Shown here one piece after another: positions 34,422 through 42,850 of a stretch of DNA of 54,132 bases. Source of the stretch: Kluyvera ascorbata ATCC 33433 (GTDB lineage Bacteria; Pseudomonadota; Gammaproteobacteria; Enterobacterales; Enterobacteriaceae); the NCBI RefSeq assembly GCF_000735365.1, contig NZ_JMPL01000020.1:1-54132 (forward strand), in the 5' to 3' direction. Numbering within the stretch: position 1 is the first letter of the stretch; each line of letters starts with the position of its first letter. The translations under genes were made by a program, and so were the position numbers. The notes under the pieces were generated by a model. That model was not told where the DNA came from, did no database searches, and saw only the letters and a list, made by a program, of their open reading frames with translations.

Positions 34422-36458
34422 ATGAAATTCGCTGCCCTGATACCGCTACTGATTCCCACTTTCGCCGGTGCTGCAAACTGGTCCACCGAGGGCTTTCCTA
34501 CTTTTGCAGCGGACGGCACGGGGAAATTCAGTAGCCAAAAAACGCTCACGAAGGGTACCCGACCGTTAAGATTGAATTTTGACCAACAGTGCTGGCAGCC
34601 CACATCTGGGATTCGTCTTAACCAAATGCTCTCTCTGGAACCCTGCCAGGGGGATGCGCCACAGTGGCGTCTTTTCCGCGATGGCAACTACACGCTGGAG
34701 GTCGATACCCGCTCCGGCACGCCTACGCTCACTATCGCCGTACAAAGTGAGACACAGAGCACCGCAGAACAGGTCAACGTACGCCAGTGCCCGCGCTGGG
34801 ACGGCAAACCGCTGACGCTGGATGTCGGCAAAACCTTCCCGGAAGGCAGCCTCGTTCGCGACTTTTATAGCGGCCAGACGGCGACGGTAAAGCAGGGAAA
34901 AATCACGCTACGCCCGGACGAAAACAGCAATGGATTATTACTGCTTGAACGCGCTGACGTCGCTACCGCCGCGCCGTTTAGCTGGCATAACGCCACGGTT
35001 TATTTTGTGCTGACCGACCGCTACGTAAATGGAGATCCTAGCAACGACAATAGCTACGGGCGACACAAAGACGGCATGGAGGAAATCGGCACCTTCCACG
35101 GCGGCGACCTCAAAGGCTTAACCAGCAAGCTCGACTACCTGAAGAGTCTGGGCGTTAACGCACTGTGGATTAGCTCCCCACTTGAGCAAATCCACGGTTG
35201 GGTAGGTGGCGGCACAAAAGGCGATTTCCCGCACTATGCTTATCACGGTTATTACACCCAGGACTGGACGCGACTGGATGCCAATATGGGCAACGAAGAG
35301 GATCTGCGCGCGCTGGTTGATAGCGCACACCAGCGAGGCATCCGCATCCTGTTTGACGTCGTGATGAACCACACCGGCTACGCGACTCTGGCCGACATGC
35401 AGCAGTTCCAGTTTGGTGCGCTCTACCTCAAAGGTGATGAAATCACCAAAACGCTCGGGGATCACTGGACAAACTGGAAGCCCGGCCCGGGCCAGACCTG
35501 GCACAGCTTTAACGATTACATCAACTTCAGCGATAAAGCCGCATGGGAAAAATGGTGGGGCAAAGCGTGGATCCGCACAGATATTGGCGACTACGACAAT
35601 CCCGGCTTTGACGATTTGACAATGTCGCTGGCGTTTTTGCCGGATCTGAAAACCGAATCCACCACGCCAAGCGGGTTGCCGAATTTCTACCGTAACAAGC
35701 CCGATACCCACGCAAAAGCTATCGATGGCTTCACCCCACGCGACTACCTCACCCACTGGCTTAGCCAATGGGTACGCGACTATGGTATTGACGGCTTCCG
35801 CGTTGATACGGCGAAACACGTTGAGATGGCGGCATGGCAGCAGCTTAAAACACAATCGGTCGCCGCATTGGCCGAGTGGAAAAAAGCCAACCCGCAGAAA
35901 GCGCTCGACGACGCGCCGTTCTGGATGACCGGCGAAGCCTGGGGACACGGGGTGATGGAGAGCGATTACTACCGCCACGGCTTTGACGCCATGATCAATT
36001 TCGATTACCAGGACCAGGCGGCGAAAGCGACCGACTGTCTCTCCAGTATCGATATGACCTGGCAACAAATGGCCGACAAACTCCAACGCTTCAACGTGCT
36101 GAGCTACCTCTCCTCTCACGATACCCGCCTGTTCCGGGAGAAAGGCAATAACGCCGCCGAACTTCTGCTACTGGCTCCCGGCGCGGTGCAGATTTTCTAC
36201 GGCGATGAGTCCAGTCGTCCATTCGGCCCTACCGGTTCAGATCCGCTACAGGGCACGCGCTCGCAGATGAACTGGCAGGATGTCACCGGTAAATCCGCAG
36301 CCGAGGTTAAACATTGGCAGACGCTGGGCCAGTTCCGCGCGCGCCACCCTGCCATCGGTGCCGGTAAACAAACCACGCTCACGCTCGACCAGGGCTACGG
36401 TTTTATCCGCGAAACGGACCACGATAAAGTGATGGTCGTGTGGGCCGGCAAACCATAA
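34422..36458 (+). CDS. malS: MalS, periplasmic alpha-amylase
   Basis: This 678-residue GH13 enzyme (E. coli 676) cleaves maltodextrins, releasing mainly maltohexaose from the non-reducing end, in the periplasm. The signal peptide is residues 1-17 (MKFAALIPLLIPTFAGA). The catalytic triad is complete: nucleophile Asp462 (FRVDTAKH), acid/base Glu505 (GEAWGHG) and Asp567 (SSHDTR). Cysteines in the N-terminal domain fit a disulfide-bonded exported protein. It is monocistronic and probably MalT-controlled. Confidence 0.97.
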   Translation: MKFAALIPLLIPTFAGAANWSTEGFPTFAADGTGKFSSQKTLTKGTRPLRLNFDQQCWQPTSGIRLNQMLSLEPCQGDAPQWRLFRDGNYTLEVDTRSGTPTLTIAVQSETQSTAEQVNVRQCPRWDGKPLTLDVGKTFPEGSLVRDFYSGQTATVKQGKITLRPDENSNGLLLLERADVATAAPFSWHNATVYFVLTDRYVNGDPSNDNSYGRHKDGMEEIGTFHGGDLKGLTSKLDYLKSLGVNALWISSPLEQIHGWVGGGTKGDFPHYAYHGYYTQDWTRLDANMGNEEDLRALVDSAHQRGIRILFDVVMNHTGYATLADMQQFQFGALYLKGDEITKTLGDHWTNWKPGPGQTWHSFNDYINFSDKAAWEKWWGKAWIRTDIGDYDNPGFDDLTMSLAFLPDLKTESTTPSGLPNFYRNKPDTHAKAIDGFTPRDYLTHWLSQWVRDYGIDGFRVDTAKHVEMAAWQQLKTQSVAALAEWKKANPQKALDDAPFWMTGEAWGHGVMESDYYRHGFDAMINFDYQDQAAKATDCLSSIDMTWQQMADKLQRFNVLSYLSSHDTRLFREKGNNAAELLLLAPGAVQIFYGDESSRPFGPTGSDPLQGTRSQMNWQDVTGKSAAEVKHWQTLGQFRARHPAIGAGKQTTLTLDQGYGFIRETDHDKVMVVWAGKP

Positions 36459-36631
36459 TTTTTTCTTATCATGGCCCGCATCAGCCATACGGGCCTCTTT
36501 AGAATAAAAGACTATTAAAATACAAATACATCGATTTATTCTCTAAAACCCGTTCATCAAGCGCATTTGCACCCCATCGTCAGTGGCGTTATCGTTACCC
36601 ACATCACAGAACAAGCAATAGAAATTCAGCT

Positions 36632-37885
36632 ATGACATTTTCACTTTTTGGCGACAAGTTCACCCGCCATTCAGGCATTACCCGCCTGATGGAAGACCTC
36701 AACGACGGTTTACGCACCCCAGGGGCTATCATGCTAGGCGGCGGTAACCCGGCGCAGATCCCTGAGATGAACGCCTACTTCAATAACCTGCTGGCGGAGA
36801 TGCTGGAAAGCGGCAAAGTCTCTGAAGCGCTGTGCAATTACGATGGTCCTCAGGGCAAGAATGAACTGCTTACCGCCCTGGCCGATATGCTGCGTAATGA
36901 ATTAGGTTGGGATATTGGCCCACAGAATATTGCACTAACAAATGGCAGCCAAAGCGCGTTTTTCTACTTGTTCAATCTGTTCGCAGGTCGATGCGCGGAT
37001 GGTTCTACCCGCAAGGTTTTGTTTCCGCTGACTCCCGAATACATCGGCTACGCGGATTCCGGTCTGGAAGACGATCTGTTCGTCTCAACCCGCCCGCATA
37101 TTGAGCTGCTCCCGGAAGGGCAGTTTAAATATCACGTTGATTTCGATAATTTGCCGATTGGCAAAGACACCGGAATGATCTGCGTTTCGCGTCCAACAAA
37201 CCCAACGGGTAACGTCATTACCGATGAAGAGCTCAAACAGCTCGACGCTCTGGCGAACCAACACGGGATACCGTTGGTTATCGACAATGCCTATGGCGTG
37301 CCGTTCCCGGGCATTATCTTCAGCGAAGCAACTCCGCTGTGGAACCCGAATACCGTGCTGTGCATGAGCCTGTCTAAGCTCGGCCTGCCGGGTAGCCGTT
37401 GCGGTATCATCATCGCCGACGAGAAAATCATCACCGCCATCAGCAACATGAACGGCATTATCAGCCTGGCGCCGGGTGGTATTGGGCCAGCTATCATGTG
37501 TGAAATGATTAAACGACACGATCTGTTGCGCCTGTCAGAAACGGTGATTAAGCCTTTCTACTATCAGCGCGTGCAGGAAACCATCGCCACTATCCGCCGC
37601 TATTTACCGGAAGACCGCTGTCTTATCCATAAACCCGAGGGCGCGATTTTTCTGTGGCTATGGTTCAAAGACCTGCCGATTACCACCGAACTGCTCTACC
37701 AGCGCCTGAAAAAACGCGGCGTCCTGATGGTACCTGGTGATTTCTTCTTCCCAGGGCTGGATAAACCCTGGGACCATACTCACCAGTGCATGCGCATGAA
37801 CTATGTACCGGATCCAGAAAAGATCGAAGCGGGCGTTAAAATCCTCGCCGAAGAGATAGAATTAGCCTGGAAAGAAAACCAGTAA
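36632..37885 (+). CDS. avtA: AvtA, valine-pyruvate aminotransferase
   Basis: This 417-residue fold-type I PLP aminotransferase has the E. coli AvtA length. It exchanges the amino group between valine (or 2-aminobutyrate) and pyruvate to give alanine. The Schiff-base lysine is Lys249 in SLSKLGLPGSRCG. The PLP-binding SRPTNPTGN and the Asp/Tyr pair (IDNAYG) are conserved. It is monocistronic, with a strong terminator 9 bp after the stop. In E. coli ysaA follows next; here a 3.2-kb accessory pair intervenes. Confidence 0.97.
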   Translation: MTFSLFGDKFTRHSGITRLMEDLNDGLRTPGAIMLGGGNPAQIPEMNAYFNNLLAEMLESGKVSEALCNYDGPQGKNELLTALADMLRNELGWDIGPQNIALTNGSQSAFFYLFNLFAGRCADGSTRKVLFPLTPEYIGYADSGLEDDLFVSTRPHIELLPEGQFKYHVDFDNLPIGKDTGMICVSRPTNPTGNVITDEELKQLDALANQHGIPLVIDNAYGVPFPGIIFSEATPLWNPNTVLCMSLSKLGLPGSRCGIIIADEKIITAISNMNGIISLAPGGIGPAIMCEMIKRHDLLRLSETVIKPFYYQRVQETIATIRRYLPEDRCLIHKPEGAIFLWLWFKDLPITTELLYQRLKKRGVLMVPGDFFFPGLDKPWDHTHQCMRMNYVPDPEKIEAGVKILAEEIELAWKENQ

Positions 37886-37893
37886 TATACGAT

Positions 37894-37929
37894 ATATCAG
37901 CCTCTGAAAATCAGAGGCTGATATTTTTC
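37894..37929 (+). terminator. Rho-independent terminator of avtA
   Basis: A 14-bp perfect stem ATATCAGCCTCTGA/TCAGAGGCTGATAT with a 3-nt loop is followed by TTTTCTG. Confidence 0.92.
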
Positions 37930-38251
37930 TGTGATCTTGATAGTTATTTAAAGAATAAAAACCAGAAAACCACCCTCTTTAATTCACTCGGATTACTCTC
38001 AATTTCCCACCGCCATTTAATTAACGCTTAACAGTAAAACCTATTATTCACCGCCGCTTAATATGTTAAATTCAAAGTAAGAACATGTTTCATAAGAGCA
38101 TATTAATTTACATAGCAGACTTTGTTTACGCTTAAGTTAAATCGGACTTTTCCATACTTTCGTATGAAAAGAAACGCCCCATGCAAGGCTTAATTTCCGC
38201 CATACACTGACTAATACGCACTCGGCGTTTTTAACTGGTGGAGATAAGATC
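37930..38251 (+). promoter_or_regulatory. AT-rich upstream region of the repetitive lipoprotein gene
   Basis: This 322-bp gap has no ORF and is clearly more AT-rich than its surroundings, as is common for H-NS-silenced accessory genes. A hairpin CTTTTC-c-ATAC/GTATGAAAAG lies at 38147-38171. No promoter could be fixed confidently. GGTGGAG sits 8 nt before the ATG. Confidence 0.4.
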
Positions 38252-39331
38252 ATGGCCTCTAAAAAAATTAGCCAATTAAGCATAATTGCTATGGCGGTGC
38301 TTCTTGCATTCTCACTCTCTGCCTGTAGCGGAAGCGGCGGGGGTTCTCACTCAACGGCCAAAAACGGTACCACGACGGGTAGTGGTTCTGGCGGCGGCGA
38401 CGGCTCCGGTGGCGGCGATGGTAGCGGCGGCGGTGATGGTAGCGGCAACGGAAATGGCTCTGGTAGTGGTCAAACGGCGGGCAGCAGCATTCTGGGTGAA
38501 ACCGGGAAAGCGGTGTCCGGCGTAGGCGATACGTTGAGCGGTCTGGGCAGTCAACTGACTAGCACGGCAGGTAACAACCCGGTCACGTCAACCATTTCAA
38601 CCACCGTCAGCGGTGTAGGTAACGCGGTTGATACTTTAGGGACGGGCGTCACCAACGGTGTAGGCAACTCATCAAACGCTAACGGCGTGGGGACAACGCT
38701 GCAGGGCACCACCAGTACCGTTACTGTACTGGGGAACACGGTATCCGGCGTGGGTAATAATCTCTCTACCAGCACCTCAGGTACCCCAGTCGCGGGCGTG
38801 ACCGGCCTTGTTGGCAACGTGGTGAATAGCGCAGGTCAGATTGTCAGCAGCACAGGTACTGGCTTAACCAGCACCTTGCAAAGCCCAGGCGCGGTAGCCG
38901 CCACAACGGGCGTCACCTCTGTCGTTAATAACACGCTGTCTGGTGTCCAGGGTGTCACCCAGGGCGTCGGGACAACGACCGGTTTAGGTACGCCGGTTAA
39001 CGGTCTGCTCACCCAGGTGGGCACCACCGTGAGCGGAGTTGGTAACAACATCAGCACCACCACACCGGTGCTTGGCGGCGTCGGACAGGTCGTCAGTAGC
39101 GTCGGGAATATCGTGACTGATACCGGTGGCTTAGTGAAACCTACCGGCACCCAGACCAGCAGCGGCGGCCTGCTGGCAAGCGCTTCACTGGGCGGTACGG
39201 TCAGTTCATTAACGAATACACTCAACGTTAGCACCTCTGCTAACGCCAGCGCCAGCAGCAGTTCTTCAACTACCACGACGACCAGTAATCCTTTAGGTGG
39301 TCTGCTCGGCGGGTTAACGTTAAAAAAATAA
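38252..39331 (+). CDS. Repetitive Gly/Ser/Val-rich lipoprotein, putative TpsB substrate
   Basis: This 359-residue exported protein belongs to no family I can name with confidence. The signal peptide ends in lipobox LSAC with lipidated Cys25 (+2 Ser, outer-membrane sorting expected). Residues ~26-78 are a Gly/Ser/Asp linker with three tandem GSGGGD units. Residues ~83-310 hold at least seven degenerate copies of a segment like TVSGVGNNLST, with Val/Leu at 3-4-3-4 spacing. A Ser/Thr-rich stretch and the end NPLGGLLGGLTLKK follow. It has a single Cys, no aromatic residues after the signal peptide and no TPS or haemagglutinin domain. The TpsB gene 104 bp downstream suggests surface export, which is inference. 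Confidence 0.85.
   Translation: MASKKISQLSIIAMAVLLAFSLSACSGSGGGSHSTAKNGTTTGSGSGGGDGSGGGDGSGGGDGSGNGNGSGSGQTAGSSILGETGKAVSGVGDTLSGLGSQLTSTAGNNPVTSTISTTVSGVGNAVDTLGTGVTNGVGNSSNANGVGTTLQGTTSTVTVLGNTVSGVGNNLSTSTSGTPVAGVTGLVGNVVNSAGQIVSSTGTGLTSTLQSPGAVAATTGVTSVVNNTLSGVQGVTQGVGTTTGLGTPVNGLLTQVGTTVSGVGNNISTTTPVLGGVGQVVSSVGNIVTDTGGLVKPTGTQTSSGGLLASASLGGTVSSLTNTLNVSTSANASASSSSSTTTTTSNPLGGLLGGLTLKK
38384..38437 (+). repeat. Three tandem 18-bp units encoding GSGGGD
   Basis: Three in-frame 18-bp units with synonymous drift (Ser as TCT, TCC and AGC; Asp as GAC, GAT and GAT) lie in the linker of the lipoprotein. A fourth, degenerate unit (GSGNGN) follows. The unit is prone to slippage, so copy number may vary between strains. 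Confidence 0.8.
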
Positions 39332-39354
39332 GCTATATATTTATTAATGCTTTC

Positions 39355-39382
39355 CGTGCCCCCGCAATGGGGGCACGTTTTT
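39355..39382 (+). terminator. Rho-independent terminator between the lipoprotein and tpsB genes
   Basis: A 9-bp stem CGTGCCCCC/GGGGGCACG with a 5-nt loop is followed by TTTTT. Placed 24 nt after the lipoprotein stop, it would make most transcripts end before tpsB, so substrate exceeds transporter unless tpsB has its own promoter. Confidence 0.88.
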
Positions 39383-39435
39383 CAGCAGAATAACAATAAT
39401 CATCCTTGCACAATAAAATACACAAGGAACGCGTC

Positions 39436-41151
39436 ATGAAAACGACCCTGGCTTATGCGCTATCGGGGGTTGTTCTGCTTAATATAGCCAGAGCAGATAC
39501 ATTACCCGCATTGATTGACCCCAATAACCCGGCCAAAGCGGAACATAACAGTACGCCTCAAGCCCTTCCTGCTGCAGCACCAAGTTTAACCGTAAGCGTT
39601 CCCAAAAATAAATTAACGCCAGAAACACTTATTAAAGTCGATCATATTCAGTTTATTGGCGGCACCGTATATCCATTAAAAGAGTTATTGCAGCCTTTTG
39701 TTCCCTACGCGCACAAACAGGTCCCGTTAAAAACGCTGGTCGGGCTCATTAATAATATTACGCTGCGCTACCGCGCCGACGGCTATCCGCTATCCTACGC
39801 CTGGCTTCCCGATGACAACTTTCATGACGGCACGATCAAAATCGTCCTGGTGGAGGGCTATGTTGCACACAGCGACATTCAAACGAACAACCCGAATCTG
39901 GCTGAGCGTTTAAAGCGACTGGCCGCCAAAATCATGGCCGAAAAGCCGCTGACGCAGGCTACCTTCGACCGCTATACCCAATTAATGACCCGAACTCCCG
40001 GCGTCACCGTCGATGCCAGCGCACAGCTACCGCAGAACATCTATGGCGCCGCGGCCATGCAGGCCAAAAGTATCCAGCCGCATATCTGGGATATTTCATC
40101 GACCATTGATACTCGTCGTAGCCAGAACATGGCGTTCGTTACCGGGTCGCTGAGTAACTTGACCAGCTATGGCGATCAGCTCGGGCTGGCGACATTGATT
40201 CCACTCGATAGCTCAACGCGGAAATCCTACTTAGGGCTTAACTATCAACAGTTCCTGACCGACGACGGGCTGATGATGCAGCTCAAAGGTAGCTACTACC
40301 GCGACAACCCACGGGACTATACGCCATTACAGTACTACTCGGGCGGCTACTTAGATTCCCGACAGGAGACCACGCAATATAACGGCGGCGCGATGTTCAG
40401 CTATCCGATTATCTTAACCGGCAAGCAGCAGCTCAATGTCAACGGAGGTGTGGACTATACCGACCGACGTAACGACAACCACGTCCGCCAGGTTGAGAAC
40501 ACGCAAACAGTCGATAGCATCGACCTCAAAAGCCACGTTCGTTACCCGGCATTTGAATTTGGCATCAACGGTCTGCAGGCGTTTGACCGCGCCAGCATTA
40601 ACGGCAAGCTGACGCTGCGCCAGGGCGTGGACATTTCATCCATGGCAGATGCAGCGCCTGCATTTGGCAACGATCTCTCTTTCACGCTGTGGAAAAGCAA
40701 TATTGATGCGGCCTGGATGATCACCGACAAATGGCGGCTCTCCACCTCGATGGAAGGTGACTGGTCGGATAACGATTTGCCTGAACCCGAACGCGTCAGC
40801 TTCGGTGCCCAGCGCTTTGGGCGTGGCTATCAGGACGGAGAAGCCAGCGGTGACTACGGCTACGGCGGGCAAGTTGAGCTTCGCTACATACATCCGATCA
40901 AAGAGAACAGCTGGGTTGCCACCGTGCAGCCGTACGTGCTGACCGACACCGCCCAAACCTGGTTCAACGCGCCGGGGCTTCCACATCAGCGGCTTGCGTC
41001 TGTTGCTGCCGGGGTGATGCTTGCTGATAACAAACACTACAGCGTGACGGTCGAGGCCGCGCGCCCGGTCGGCGATGTGCCCACCGATAGCCACAACCGT
41101 GACTGGCGCTACAGCCTGACGTTCAGTTGGAACTTCAACAACCTACATTAA
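39436..41151 (+). CDS. TpsB-type outer-membrane transporter (FhaC/ShlB/HecB family)
   Basis: This 571-residue Omp85-superfamily two-partner-secretion transporter begins with a signal peptide (1-20, ending NIARA). A linker and POTRA 1 (about 64-142, IKVDHIQFIGGTVYPLKELL...EGYV) follow. POTRA 2 spans about 143-215 and the beta-barrel about 222-571. The L6-loop signature is FGRGY (Arg463-Gly464-Tyr465) followed by GDYGYGGQVELRY, corresponding to VRGY/F in FhaC. The start at 39436 has AAGGA 7 nt upstream; an in-frame TTG ten codons earlier is rejected. The stop overlaps the convergent ysaA by 9 bp. It is absent between avtA and ysaA in E. coli K-12. The substrate is presumed to be the preceding lipoprotein. 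Confidence 0.9.
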   Translation: MKTTLAYALSGVVLLNIARADTLPALIDPNNPAKAEHNSTPQALPAAAPSLTVSVPKNKLTPETLIKVDHIQFIGGTVYPLKELLQPFVPYAHKQVPLKTLVGLINNITLRYRADGYPLSYAWLPDDNFHDGTIKIVLVEGYVAHSDIQTNNPNLAERLKRLAAKIMAEKPLTQATFDRYTQLMTRTPGVTVDASAQLPQNIYGAAAMQAKSIQPHIWDISSTIDTRRSQNMAFVTGSLSNLTSYGDQLGLATLIPLDSSTRKSYLGLNYQQFLTDDGLMMQLKGSYYRDNPRDYTPLQYYSGGYLDSRQETTQYNGGAMFSYPIILTGKQQLNVNGGVDYTDRRNDNHVRQVENTQTVDSIDLKSHVRYPAFEFGINGLQAFDRASINGKLTLRQGVDISSMADAAPAFGNDLSFTLWKSNIDAAWMITDKWRLSTSMEGDWSDNDLPEPERVSFGAQRFGRGYQDGEASGDYGYGGQVELRYIHPIKENSWVATVQPYVLTDTAQTWFNAPGLPHQRLASVAAGVMLADNKHYSVTVEAARPVGDVPTDSHNRDWRYSLTFSWNFNNLH

Positions 41152-41604
41152 CCCCGGCACCGGGCGCTGGCTGACGTCAACACAGGCCAGCGCTCCCGTC
41201 GGGCAAGCCGCCACGCAGGCAGGGCCGTCTTCACGGTGGCGGCATAAATCGCACTTTATCGCCTGAGGTCGTCGCGCCTGCACGCTGACGTTCATCGCCC
41301 CAAAAGGACACGCCAGCATACAGCTCTTACAGCCGATGCATCGCGCCTGTTCGACCGCCACCACGCCGTTTTCACGATGGATAGCGCCGGTAGGGCACAC
41401 GTTACCGCACGGGGCATCTTCGCACTGATGGCAGGCCACCGCCGTGGAAAATGTCCCGCCCTTCACCACCCGAATGCGGGGAAGAAACGCCTCGCGCGAG
41501 ACGCTAGCGCACGCCTGCTCATCCTGATGCGCCACCACGCAGGCCACTTCACAGGTTCGACAGCCAATGCACTTTAAGGAATCAGCGACAATAAACGGGT
41601 TCAT
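41143..41604 (-). CDS. ysaA: YsaA, polyferredoxin-like 4Fe-4S protein
   Basis: This 153-residue protein resembles E. coli YsaA (157) and the electron-transfer subunits HycB/DmsB. Four cysteine groups are present: CIGCRTCEVAC, CHQCEDAPCGNVC, CIGCKSCMLAC and CDLCRHREDGPACVAAC. They are enough for four [4Fe-4S] clusters. There is no partner reductase or hydrogenase next to it, so its redox partner is unknown. The 3' end overlaps tpsB by 9 bp on the opposite strand. Confidence 0.93.
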   Translation of the reverse strand: MNPFIVADSLKCIGCRTCEVACVVAHQDEQACASVSREAFLPRIRVVKGGTFSTAVACHQCEDAPCGNVCPTGAIHRENGVVAVEQARCIGCKSCMLACPFGAMNVSVQARRPQAIKCDLCRHREDGPACVAACPTGALACVDVSQRPVPGLM

Positions 41605-41732
41605 TCCCCACTCCGTTGCGAGAGATAAACCCTAAGAGTGCCAGAGCGGCTGGGCGATATGCTTTGATCCGAGGTGGGGAATGGGCATTTTTTGATAAAT
41701 GCCCAGGTCAATCTGTCCAGCTGCCAGAAGTC

Positions 41733-42548
41733 TTAGCTACGTACGCTAAATCCGAGCTCGTTGGAAATAGCCAGCGCGGTTTCACGCAGCGGCTTCAGGA
41801 GATTTTGCTCACCCACCTGCTTGAGTCGGGAGGTCGAAAGCGAAATCGAAATGGCGTACGGCACGCGGCCATGAATATCAAAAACGGGCACCGCCACGCA
41901 CGATACGCCAAGCTCGTTTTCTTCACGATCCATCGCCATTTTGCACTCGCGAATTTGCGCCAGCTCGTCATACATCGCAGGAAGCCCGGTGATGGTATTG
42001 CAGGTCAACTGGCGAATCTCATCCTGATGATTTTCCCAATAATGCCGCACATAATCTTCCTGACCAAAAGCCATATAGAGCTTGCCCATTGCAGAACAAT
42101 ACAGCGGCATATGCTGACCAATATAGGCGCGAGTACGCAGCATGCCGGTTGTCGGCTCCAGTTTATAAATCAGGATCGCGTGATCGTCTTCGCGGCTGGA
42201 AAAGTTGACCGTTTCTCCGGTCGCGAGATTCAGCGTTTCCAGATGCGGCGCAGCGACATGGATGATATTGAGGGACGACAGCGCCTTTTGCCCCACCGAG
42301 ATAAACTTGGTGGTCAACCGATAGCTTCCCGCCGCCGGGGCCGGTGTGACATAGCCACAGGACTGAAGCCCCTGTAACAACCGGTGCACGGTGCTTTTAT
42401 TGAGCCCCGCTAATTCAGATAGATGCGCCAACGGACATCCATTGGGATAGTTACTCAGGATTTCTATCAGCATCAACCCACGGAATAGGCTCTGGCTACC
42501 CGCAGGCTTCTCCTTATCCGACGCCACATCACTCGCTTTATTGCTCAT
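41733..42548 (-). CDS. yiaJ: YiaJ (PlaR), IclR-family repressor of the yiaK-sgbE operon
   Basis: This 271-residue IclR-type regulator aligns with E. coli YiaJ over nearly its full length. The winged HTH is at about 20-80 (SLFRGLMLIEILSNYPNGCPLAHLSELAGLNKSTVHRLLQGL, residues ~19-60). The effector-binding IclR domain follows, with the conserved C-x-A-V-P-V-F-D-x-H motif. In E. coli it represses the yiaK-S operon and has been called PlaR for plant-derived diketogulonate use. It is divergent from yiaK across 302 bp, the expected site of action. Confidence 0.96.
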   Translation of the reverse strand: MSNKASDVASDKEKPAGSQSLFRGLMLIEILSNYPNGCPLAHLSELAGLNKSTVHRLLQGLQSCGYVTPAPAAGSYRLTTKFISVGQKALSSLNIIHVAAPHLETLNLATGETVNFSSREDDHAILIYKLEPTTGMLRTRAYIGQHMPLYCSAMGKLYMAFGQEDYVRHYWENHQDEIRQLTCNTITGLPAMYDELAQIRECKMAMDREENELGVSCVAVPVFDIHGRVPYAISISLSTSRLKQVGEQNLLKPLRETALAISNELGFSVRS

Positions 42549-42850
42549 GCTCCGCTCCTCGTCTCTGTCGCGACCTGATGGTAGCGCAAAGTGTGTTTCA
42601 GTTCACGATCTTGGCAGATAATTTGTAATCATTTGATTTTACAACATTTTAGAAATTATGAAACAGATTGCTTTGTTAAAAAACGATCGCTATATTTGAA
42701 ATCAGATTTCGCAATGTGGAATATTGAGATTAACAAACGATCTTTTTGCTGTTTCTTTAGACCGTCAGGAACGCAGAAATGAAGGCACAAAATGGCCTTT
42801 GAGCCGCGTTAACCGAATGGCTAAAACGCTTGATTTAACGGAGACGATGT
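42549..42850. promoter_or_regulatory. yiaJ-yiaK divergent control region with a GAAATC palindrome
   Basis: These 302 bp hold the yiaK operon promoter. A perfect 13-bp palindrome GAAATC-A-GATTTC lies at 42698-42710, and AACGATC occurs twice (near 42682 and 42739). IclR-family proteins usually bind short palindromes near the operon start, so the 13-mer is a YiaJ-operator candidate. The promoter hexamers are not clear by eye. Confidence 0.4.

Noticed and set aside
35118-36119. A 333-codon frame antisense to malS
   Set aside because: Overlaps the catalytic core of malS, which is intact; antisense shadow.
38384-38437. Possible CRISPR-like or VNTR array
   Set aside because: The units are directly adjacent, in frame and only 18 bp, with no spacers; this is a coding tandem repeat.
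38836-39276. A 146-codon Pro/Val/Thr-rich frame antisense to the repetitive lipoprotein
   Set aside because: Its repetitiveness simply mirrors the Gly/Val/Thr repeats of the sense gene; no ribosome-binding site.
38252-39331. Collagen-like protein call for the repetitive lipoprotein
   Set aside because: There is no run of Gly-X-Y triplets; glycine occurs at irregular spacing and the hydrophobic pattern is heptad-like.
42591-42782. A 63-codon ORF between yiaJ and yiaK
   Set aside because: Low-complexity frame across an AT-rich promoter region, no ribosome-binding site and no recognisable similarity.
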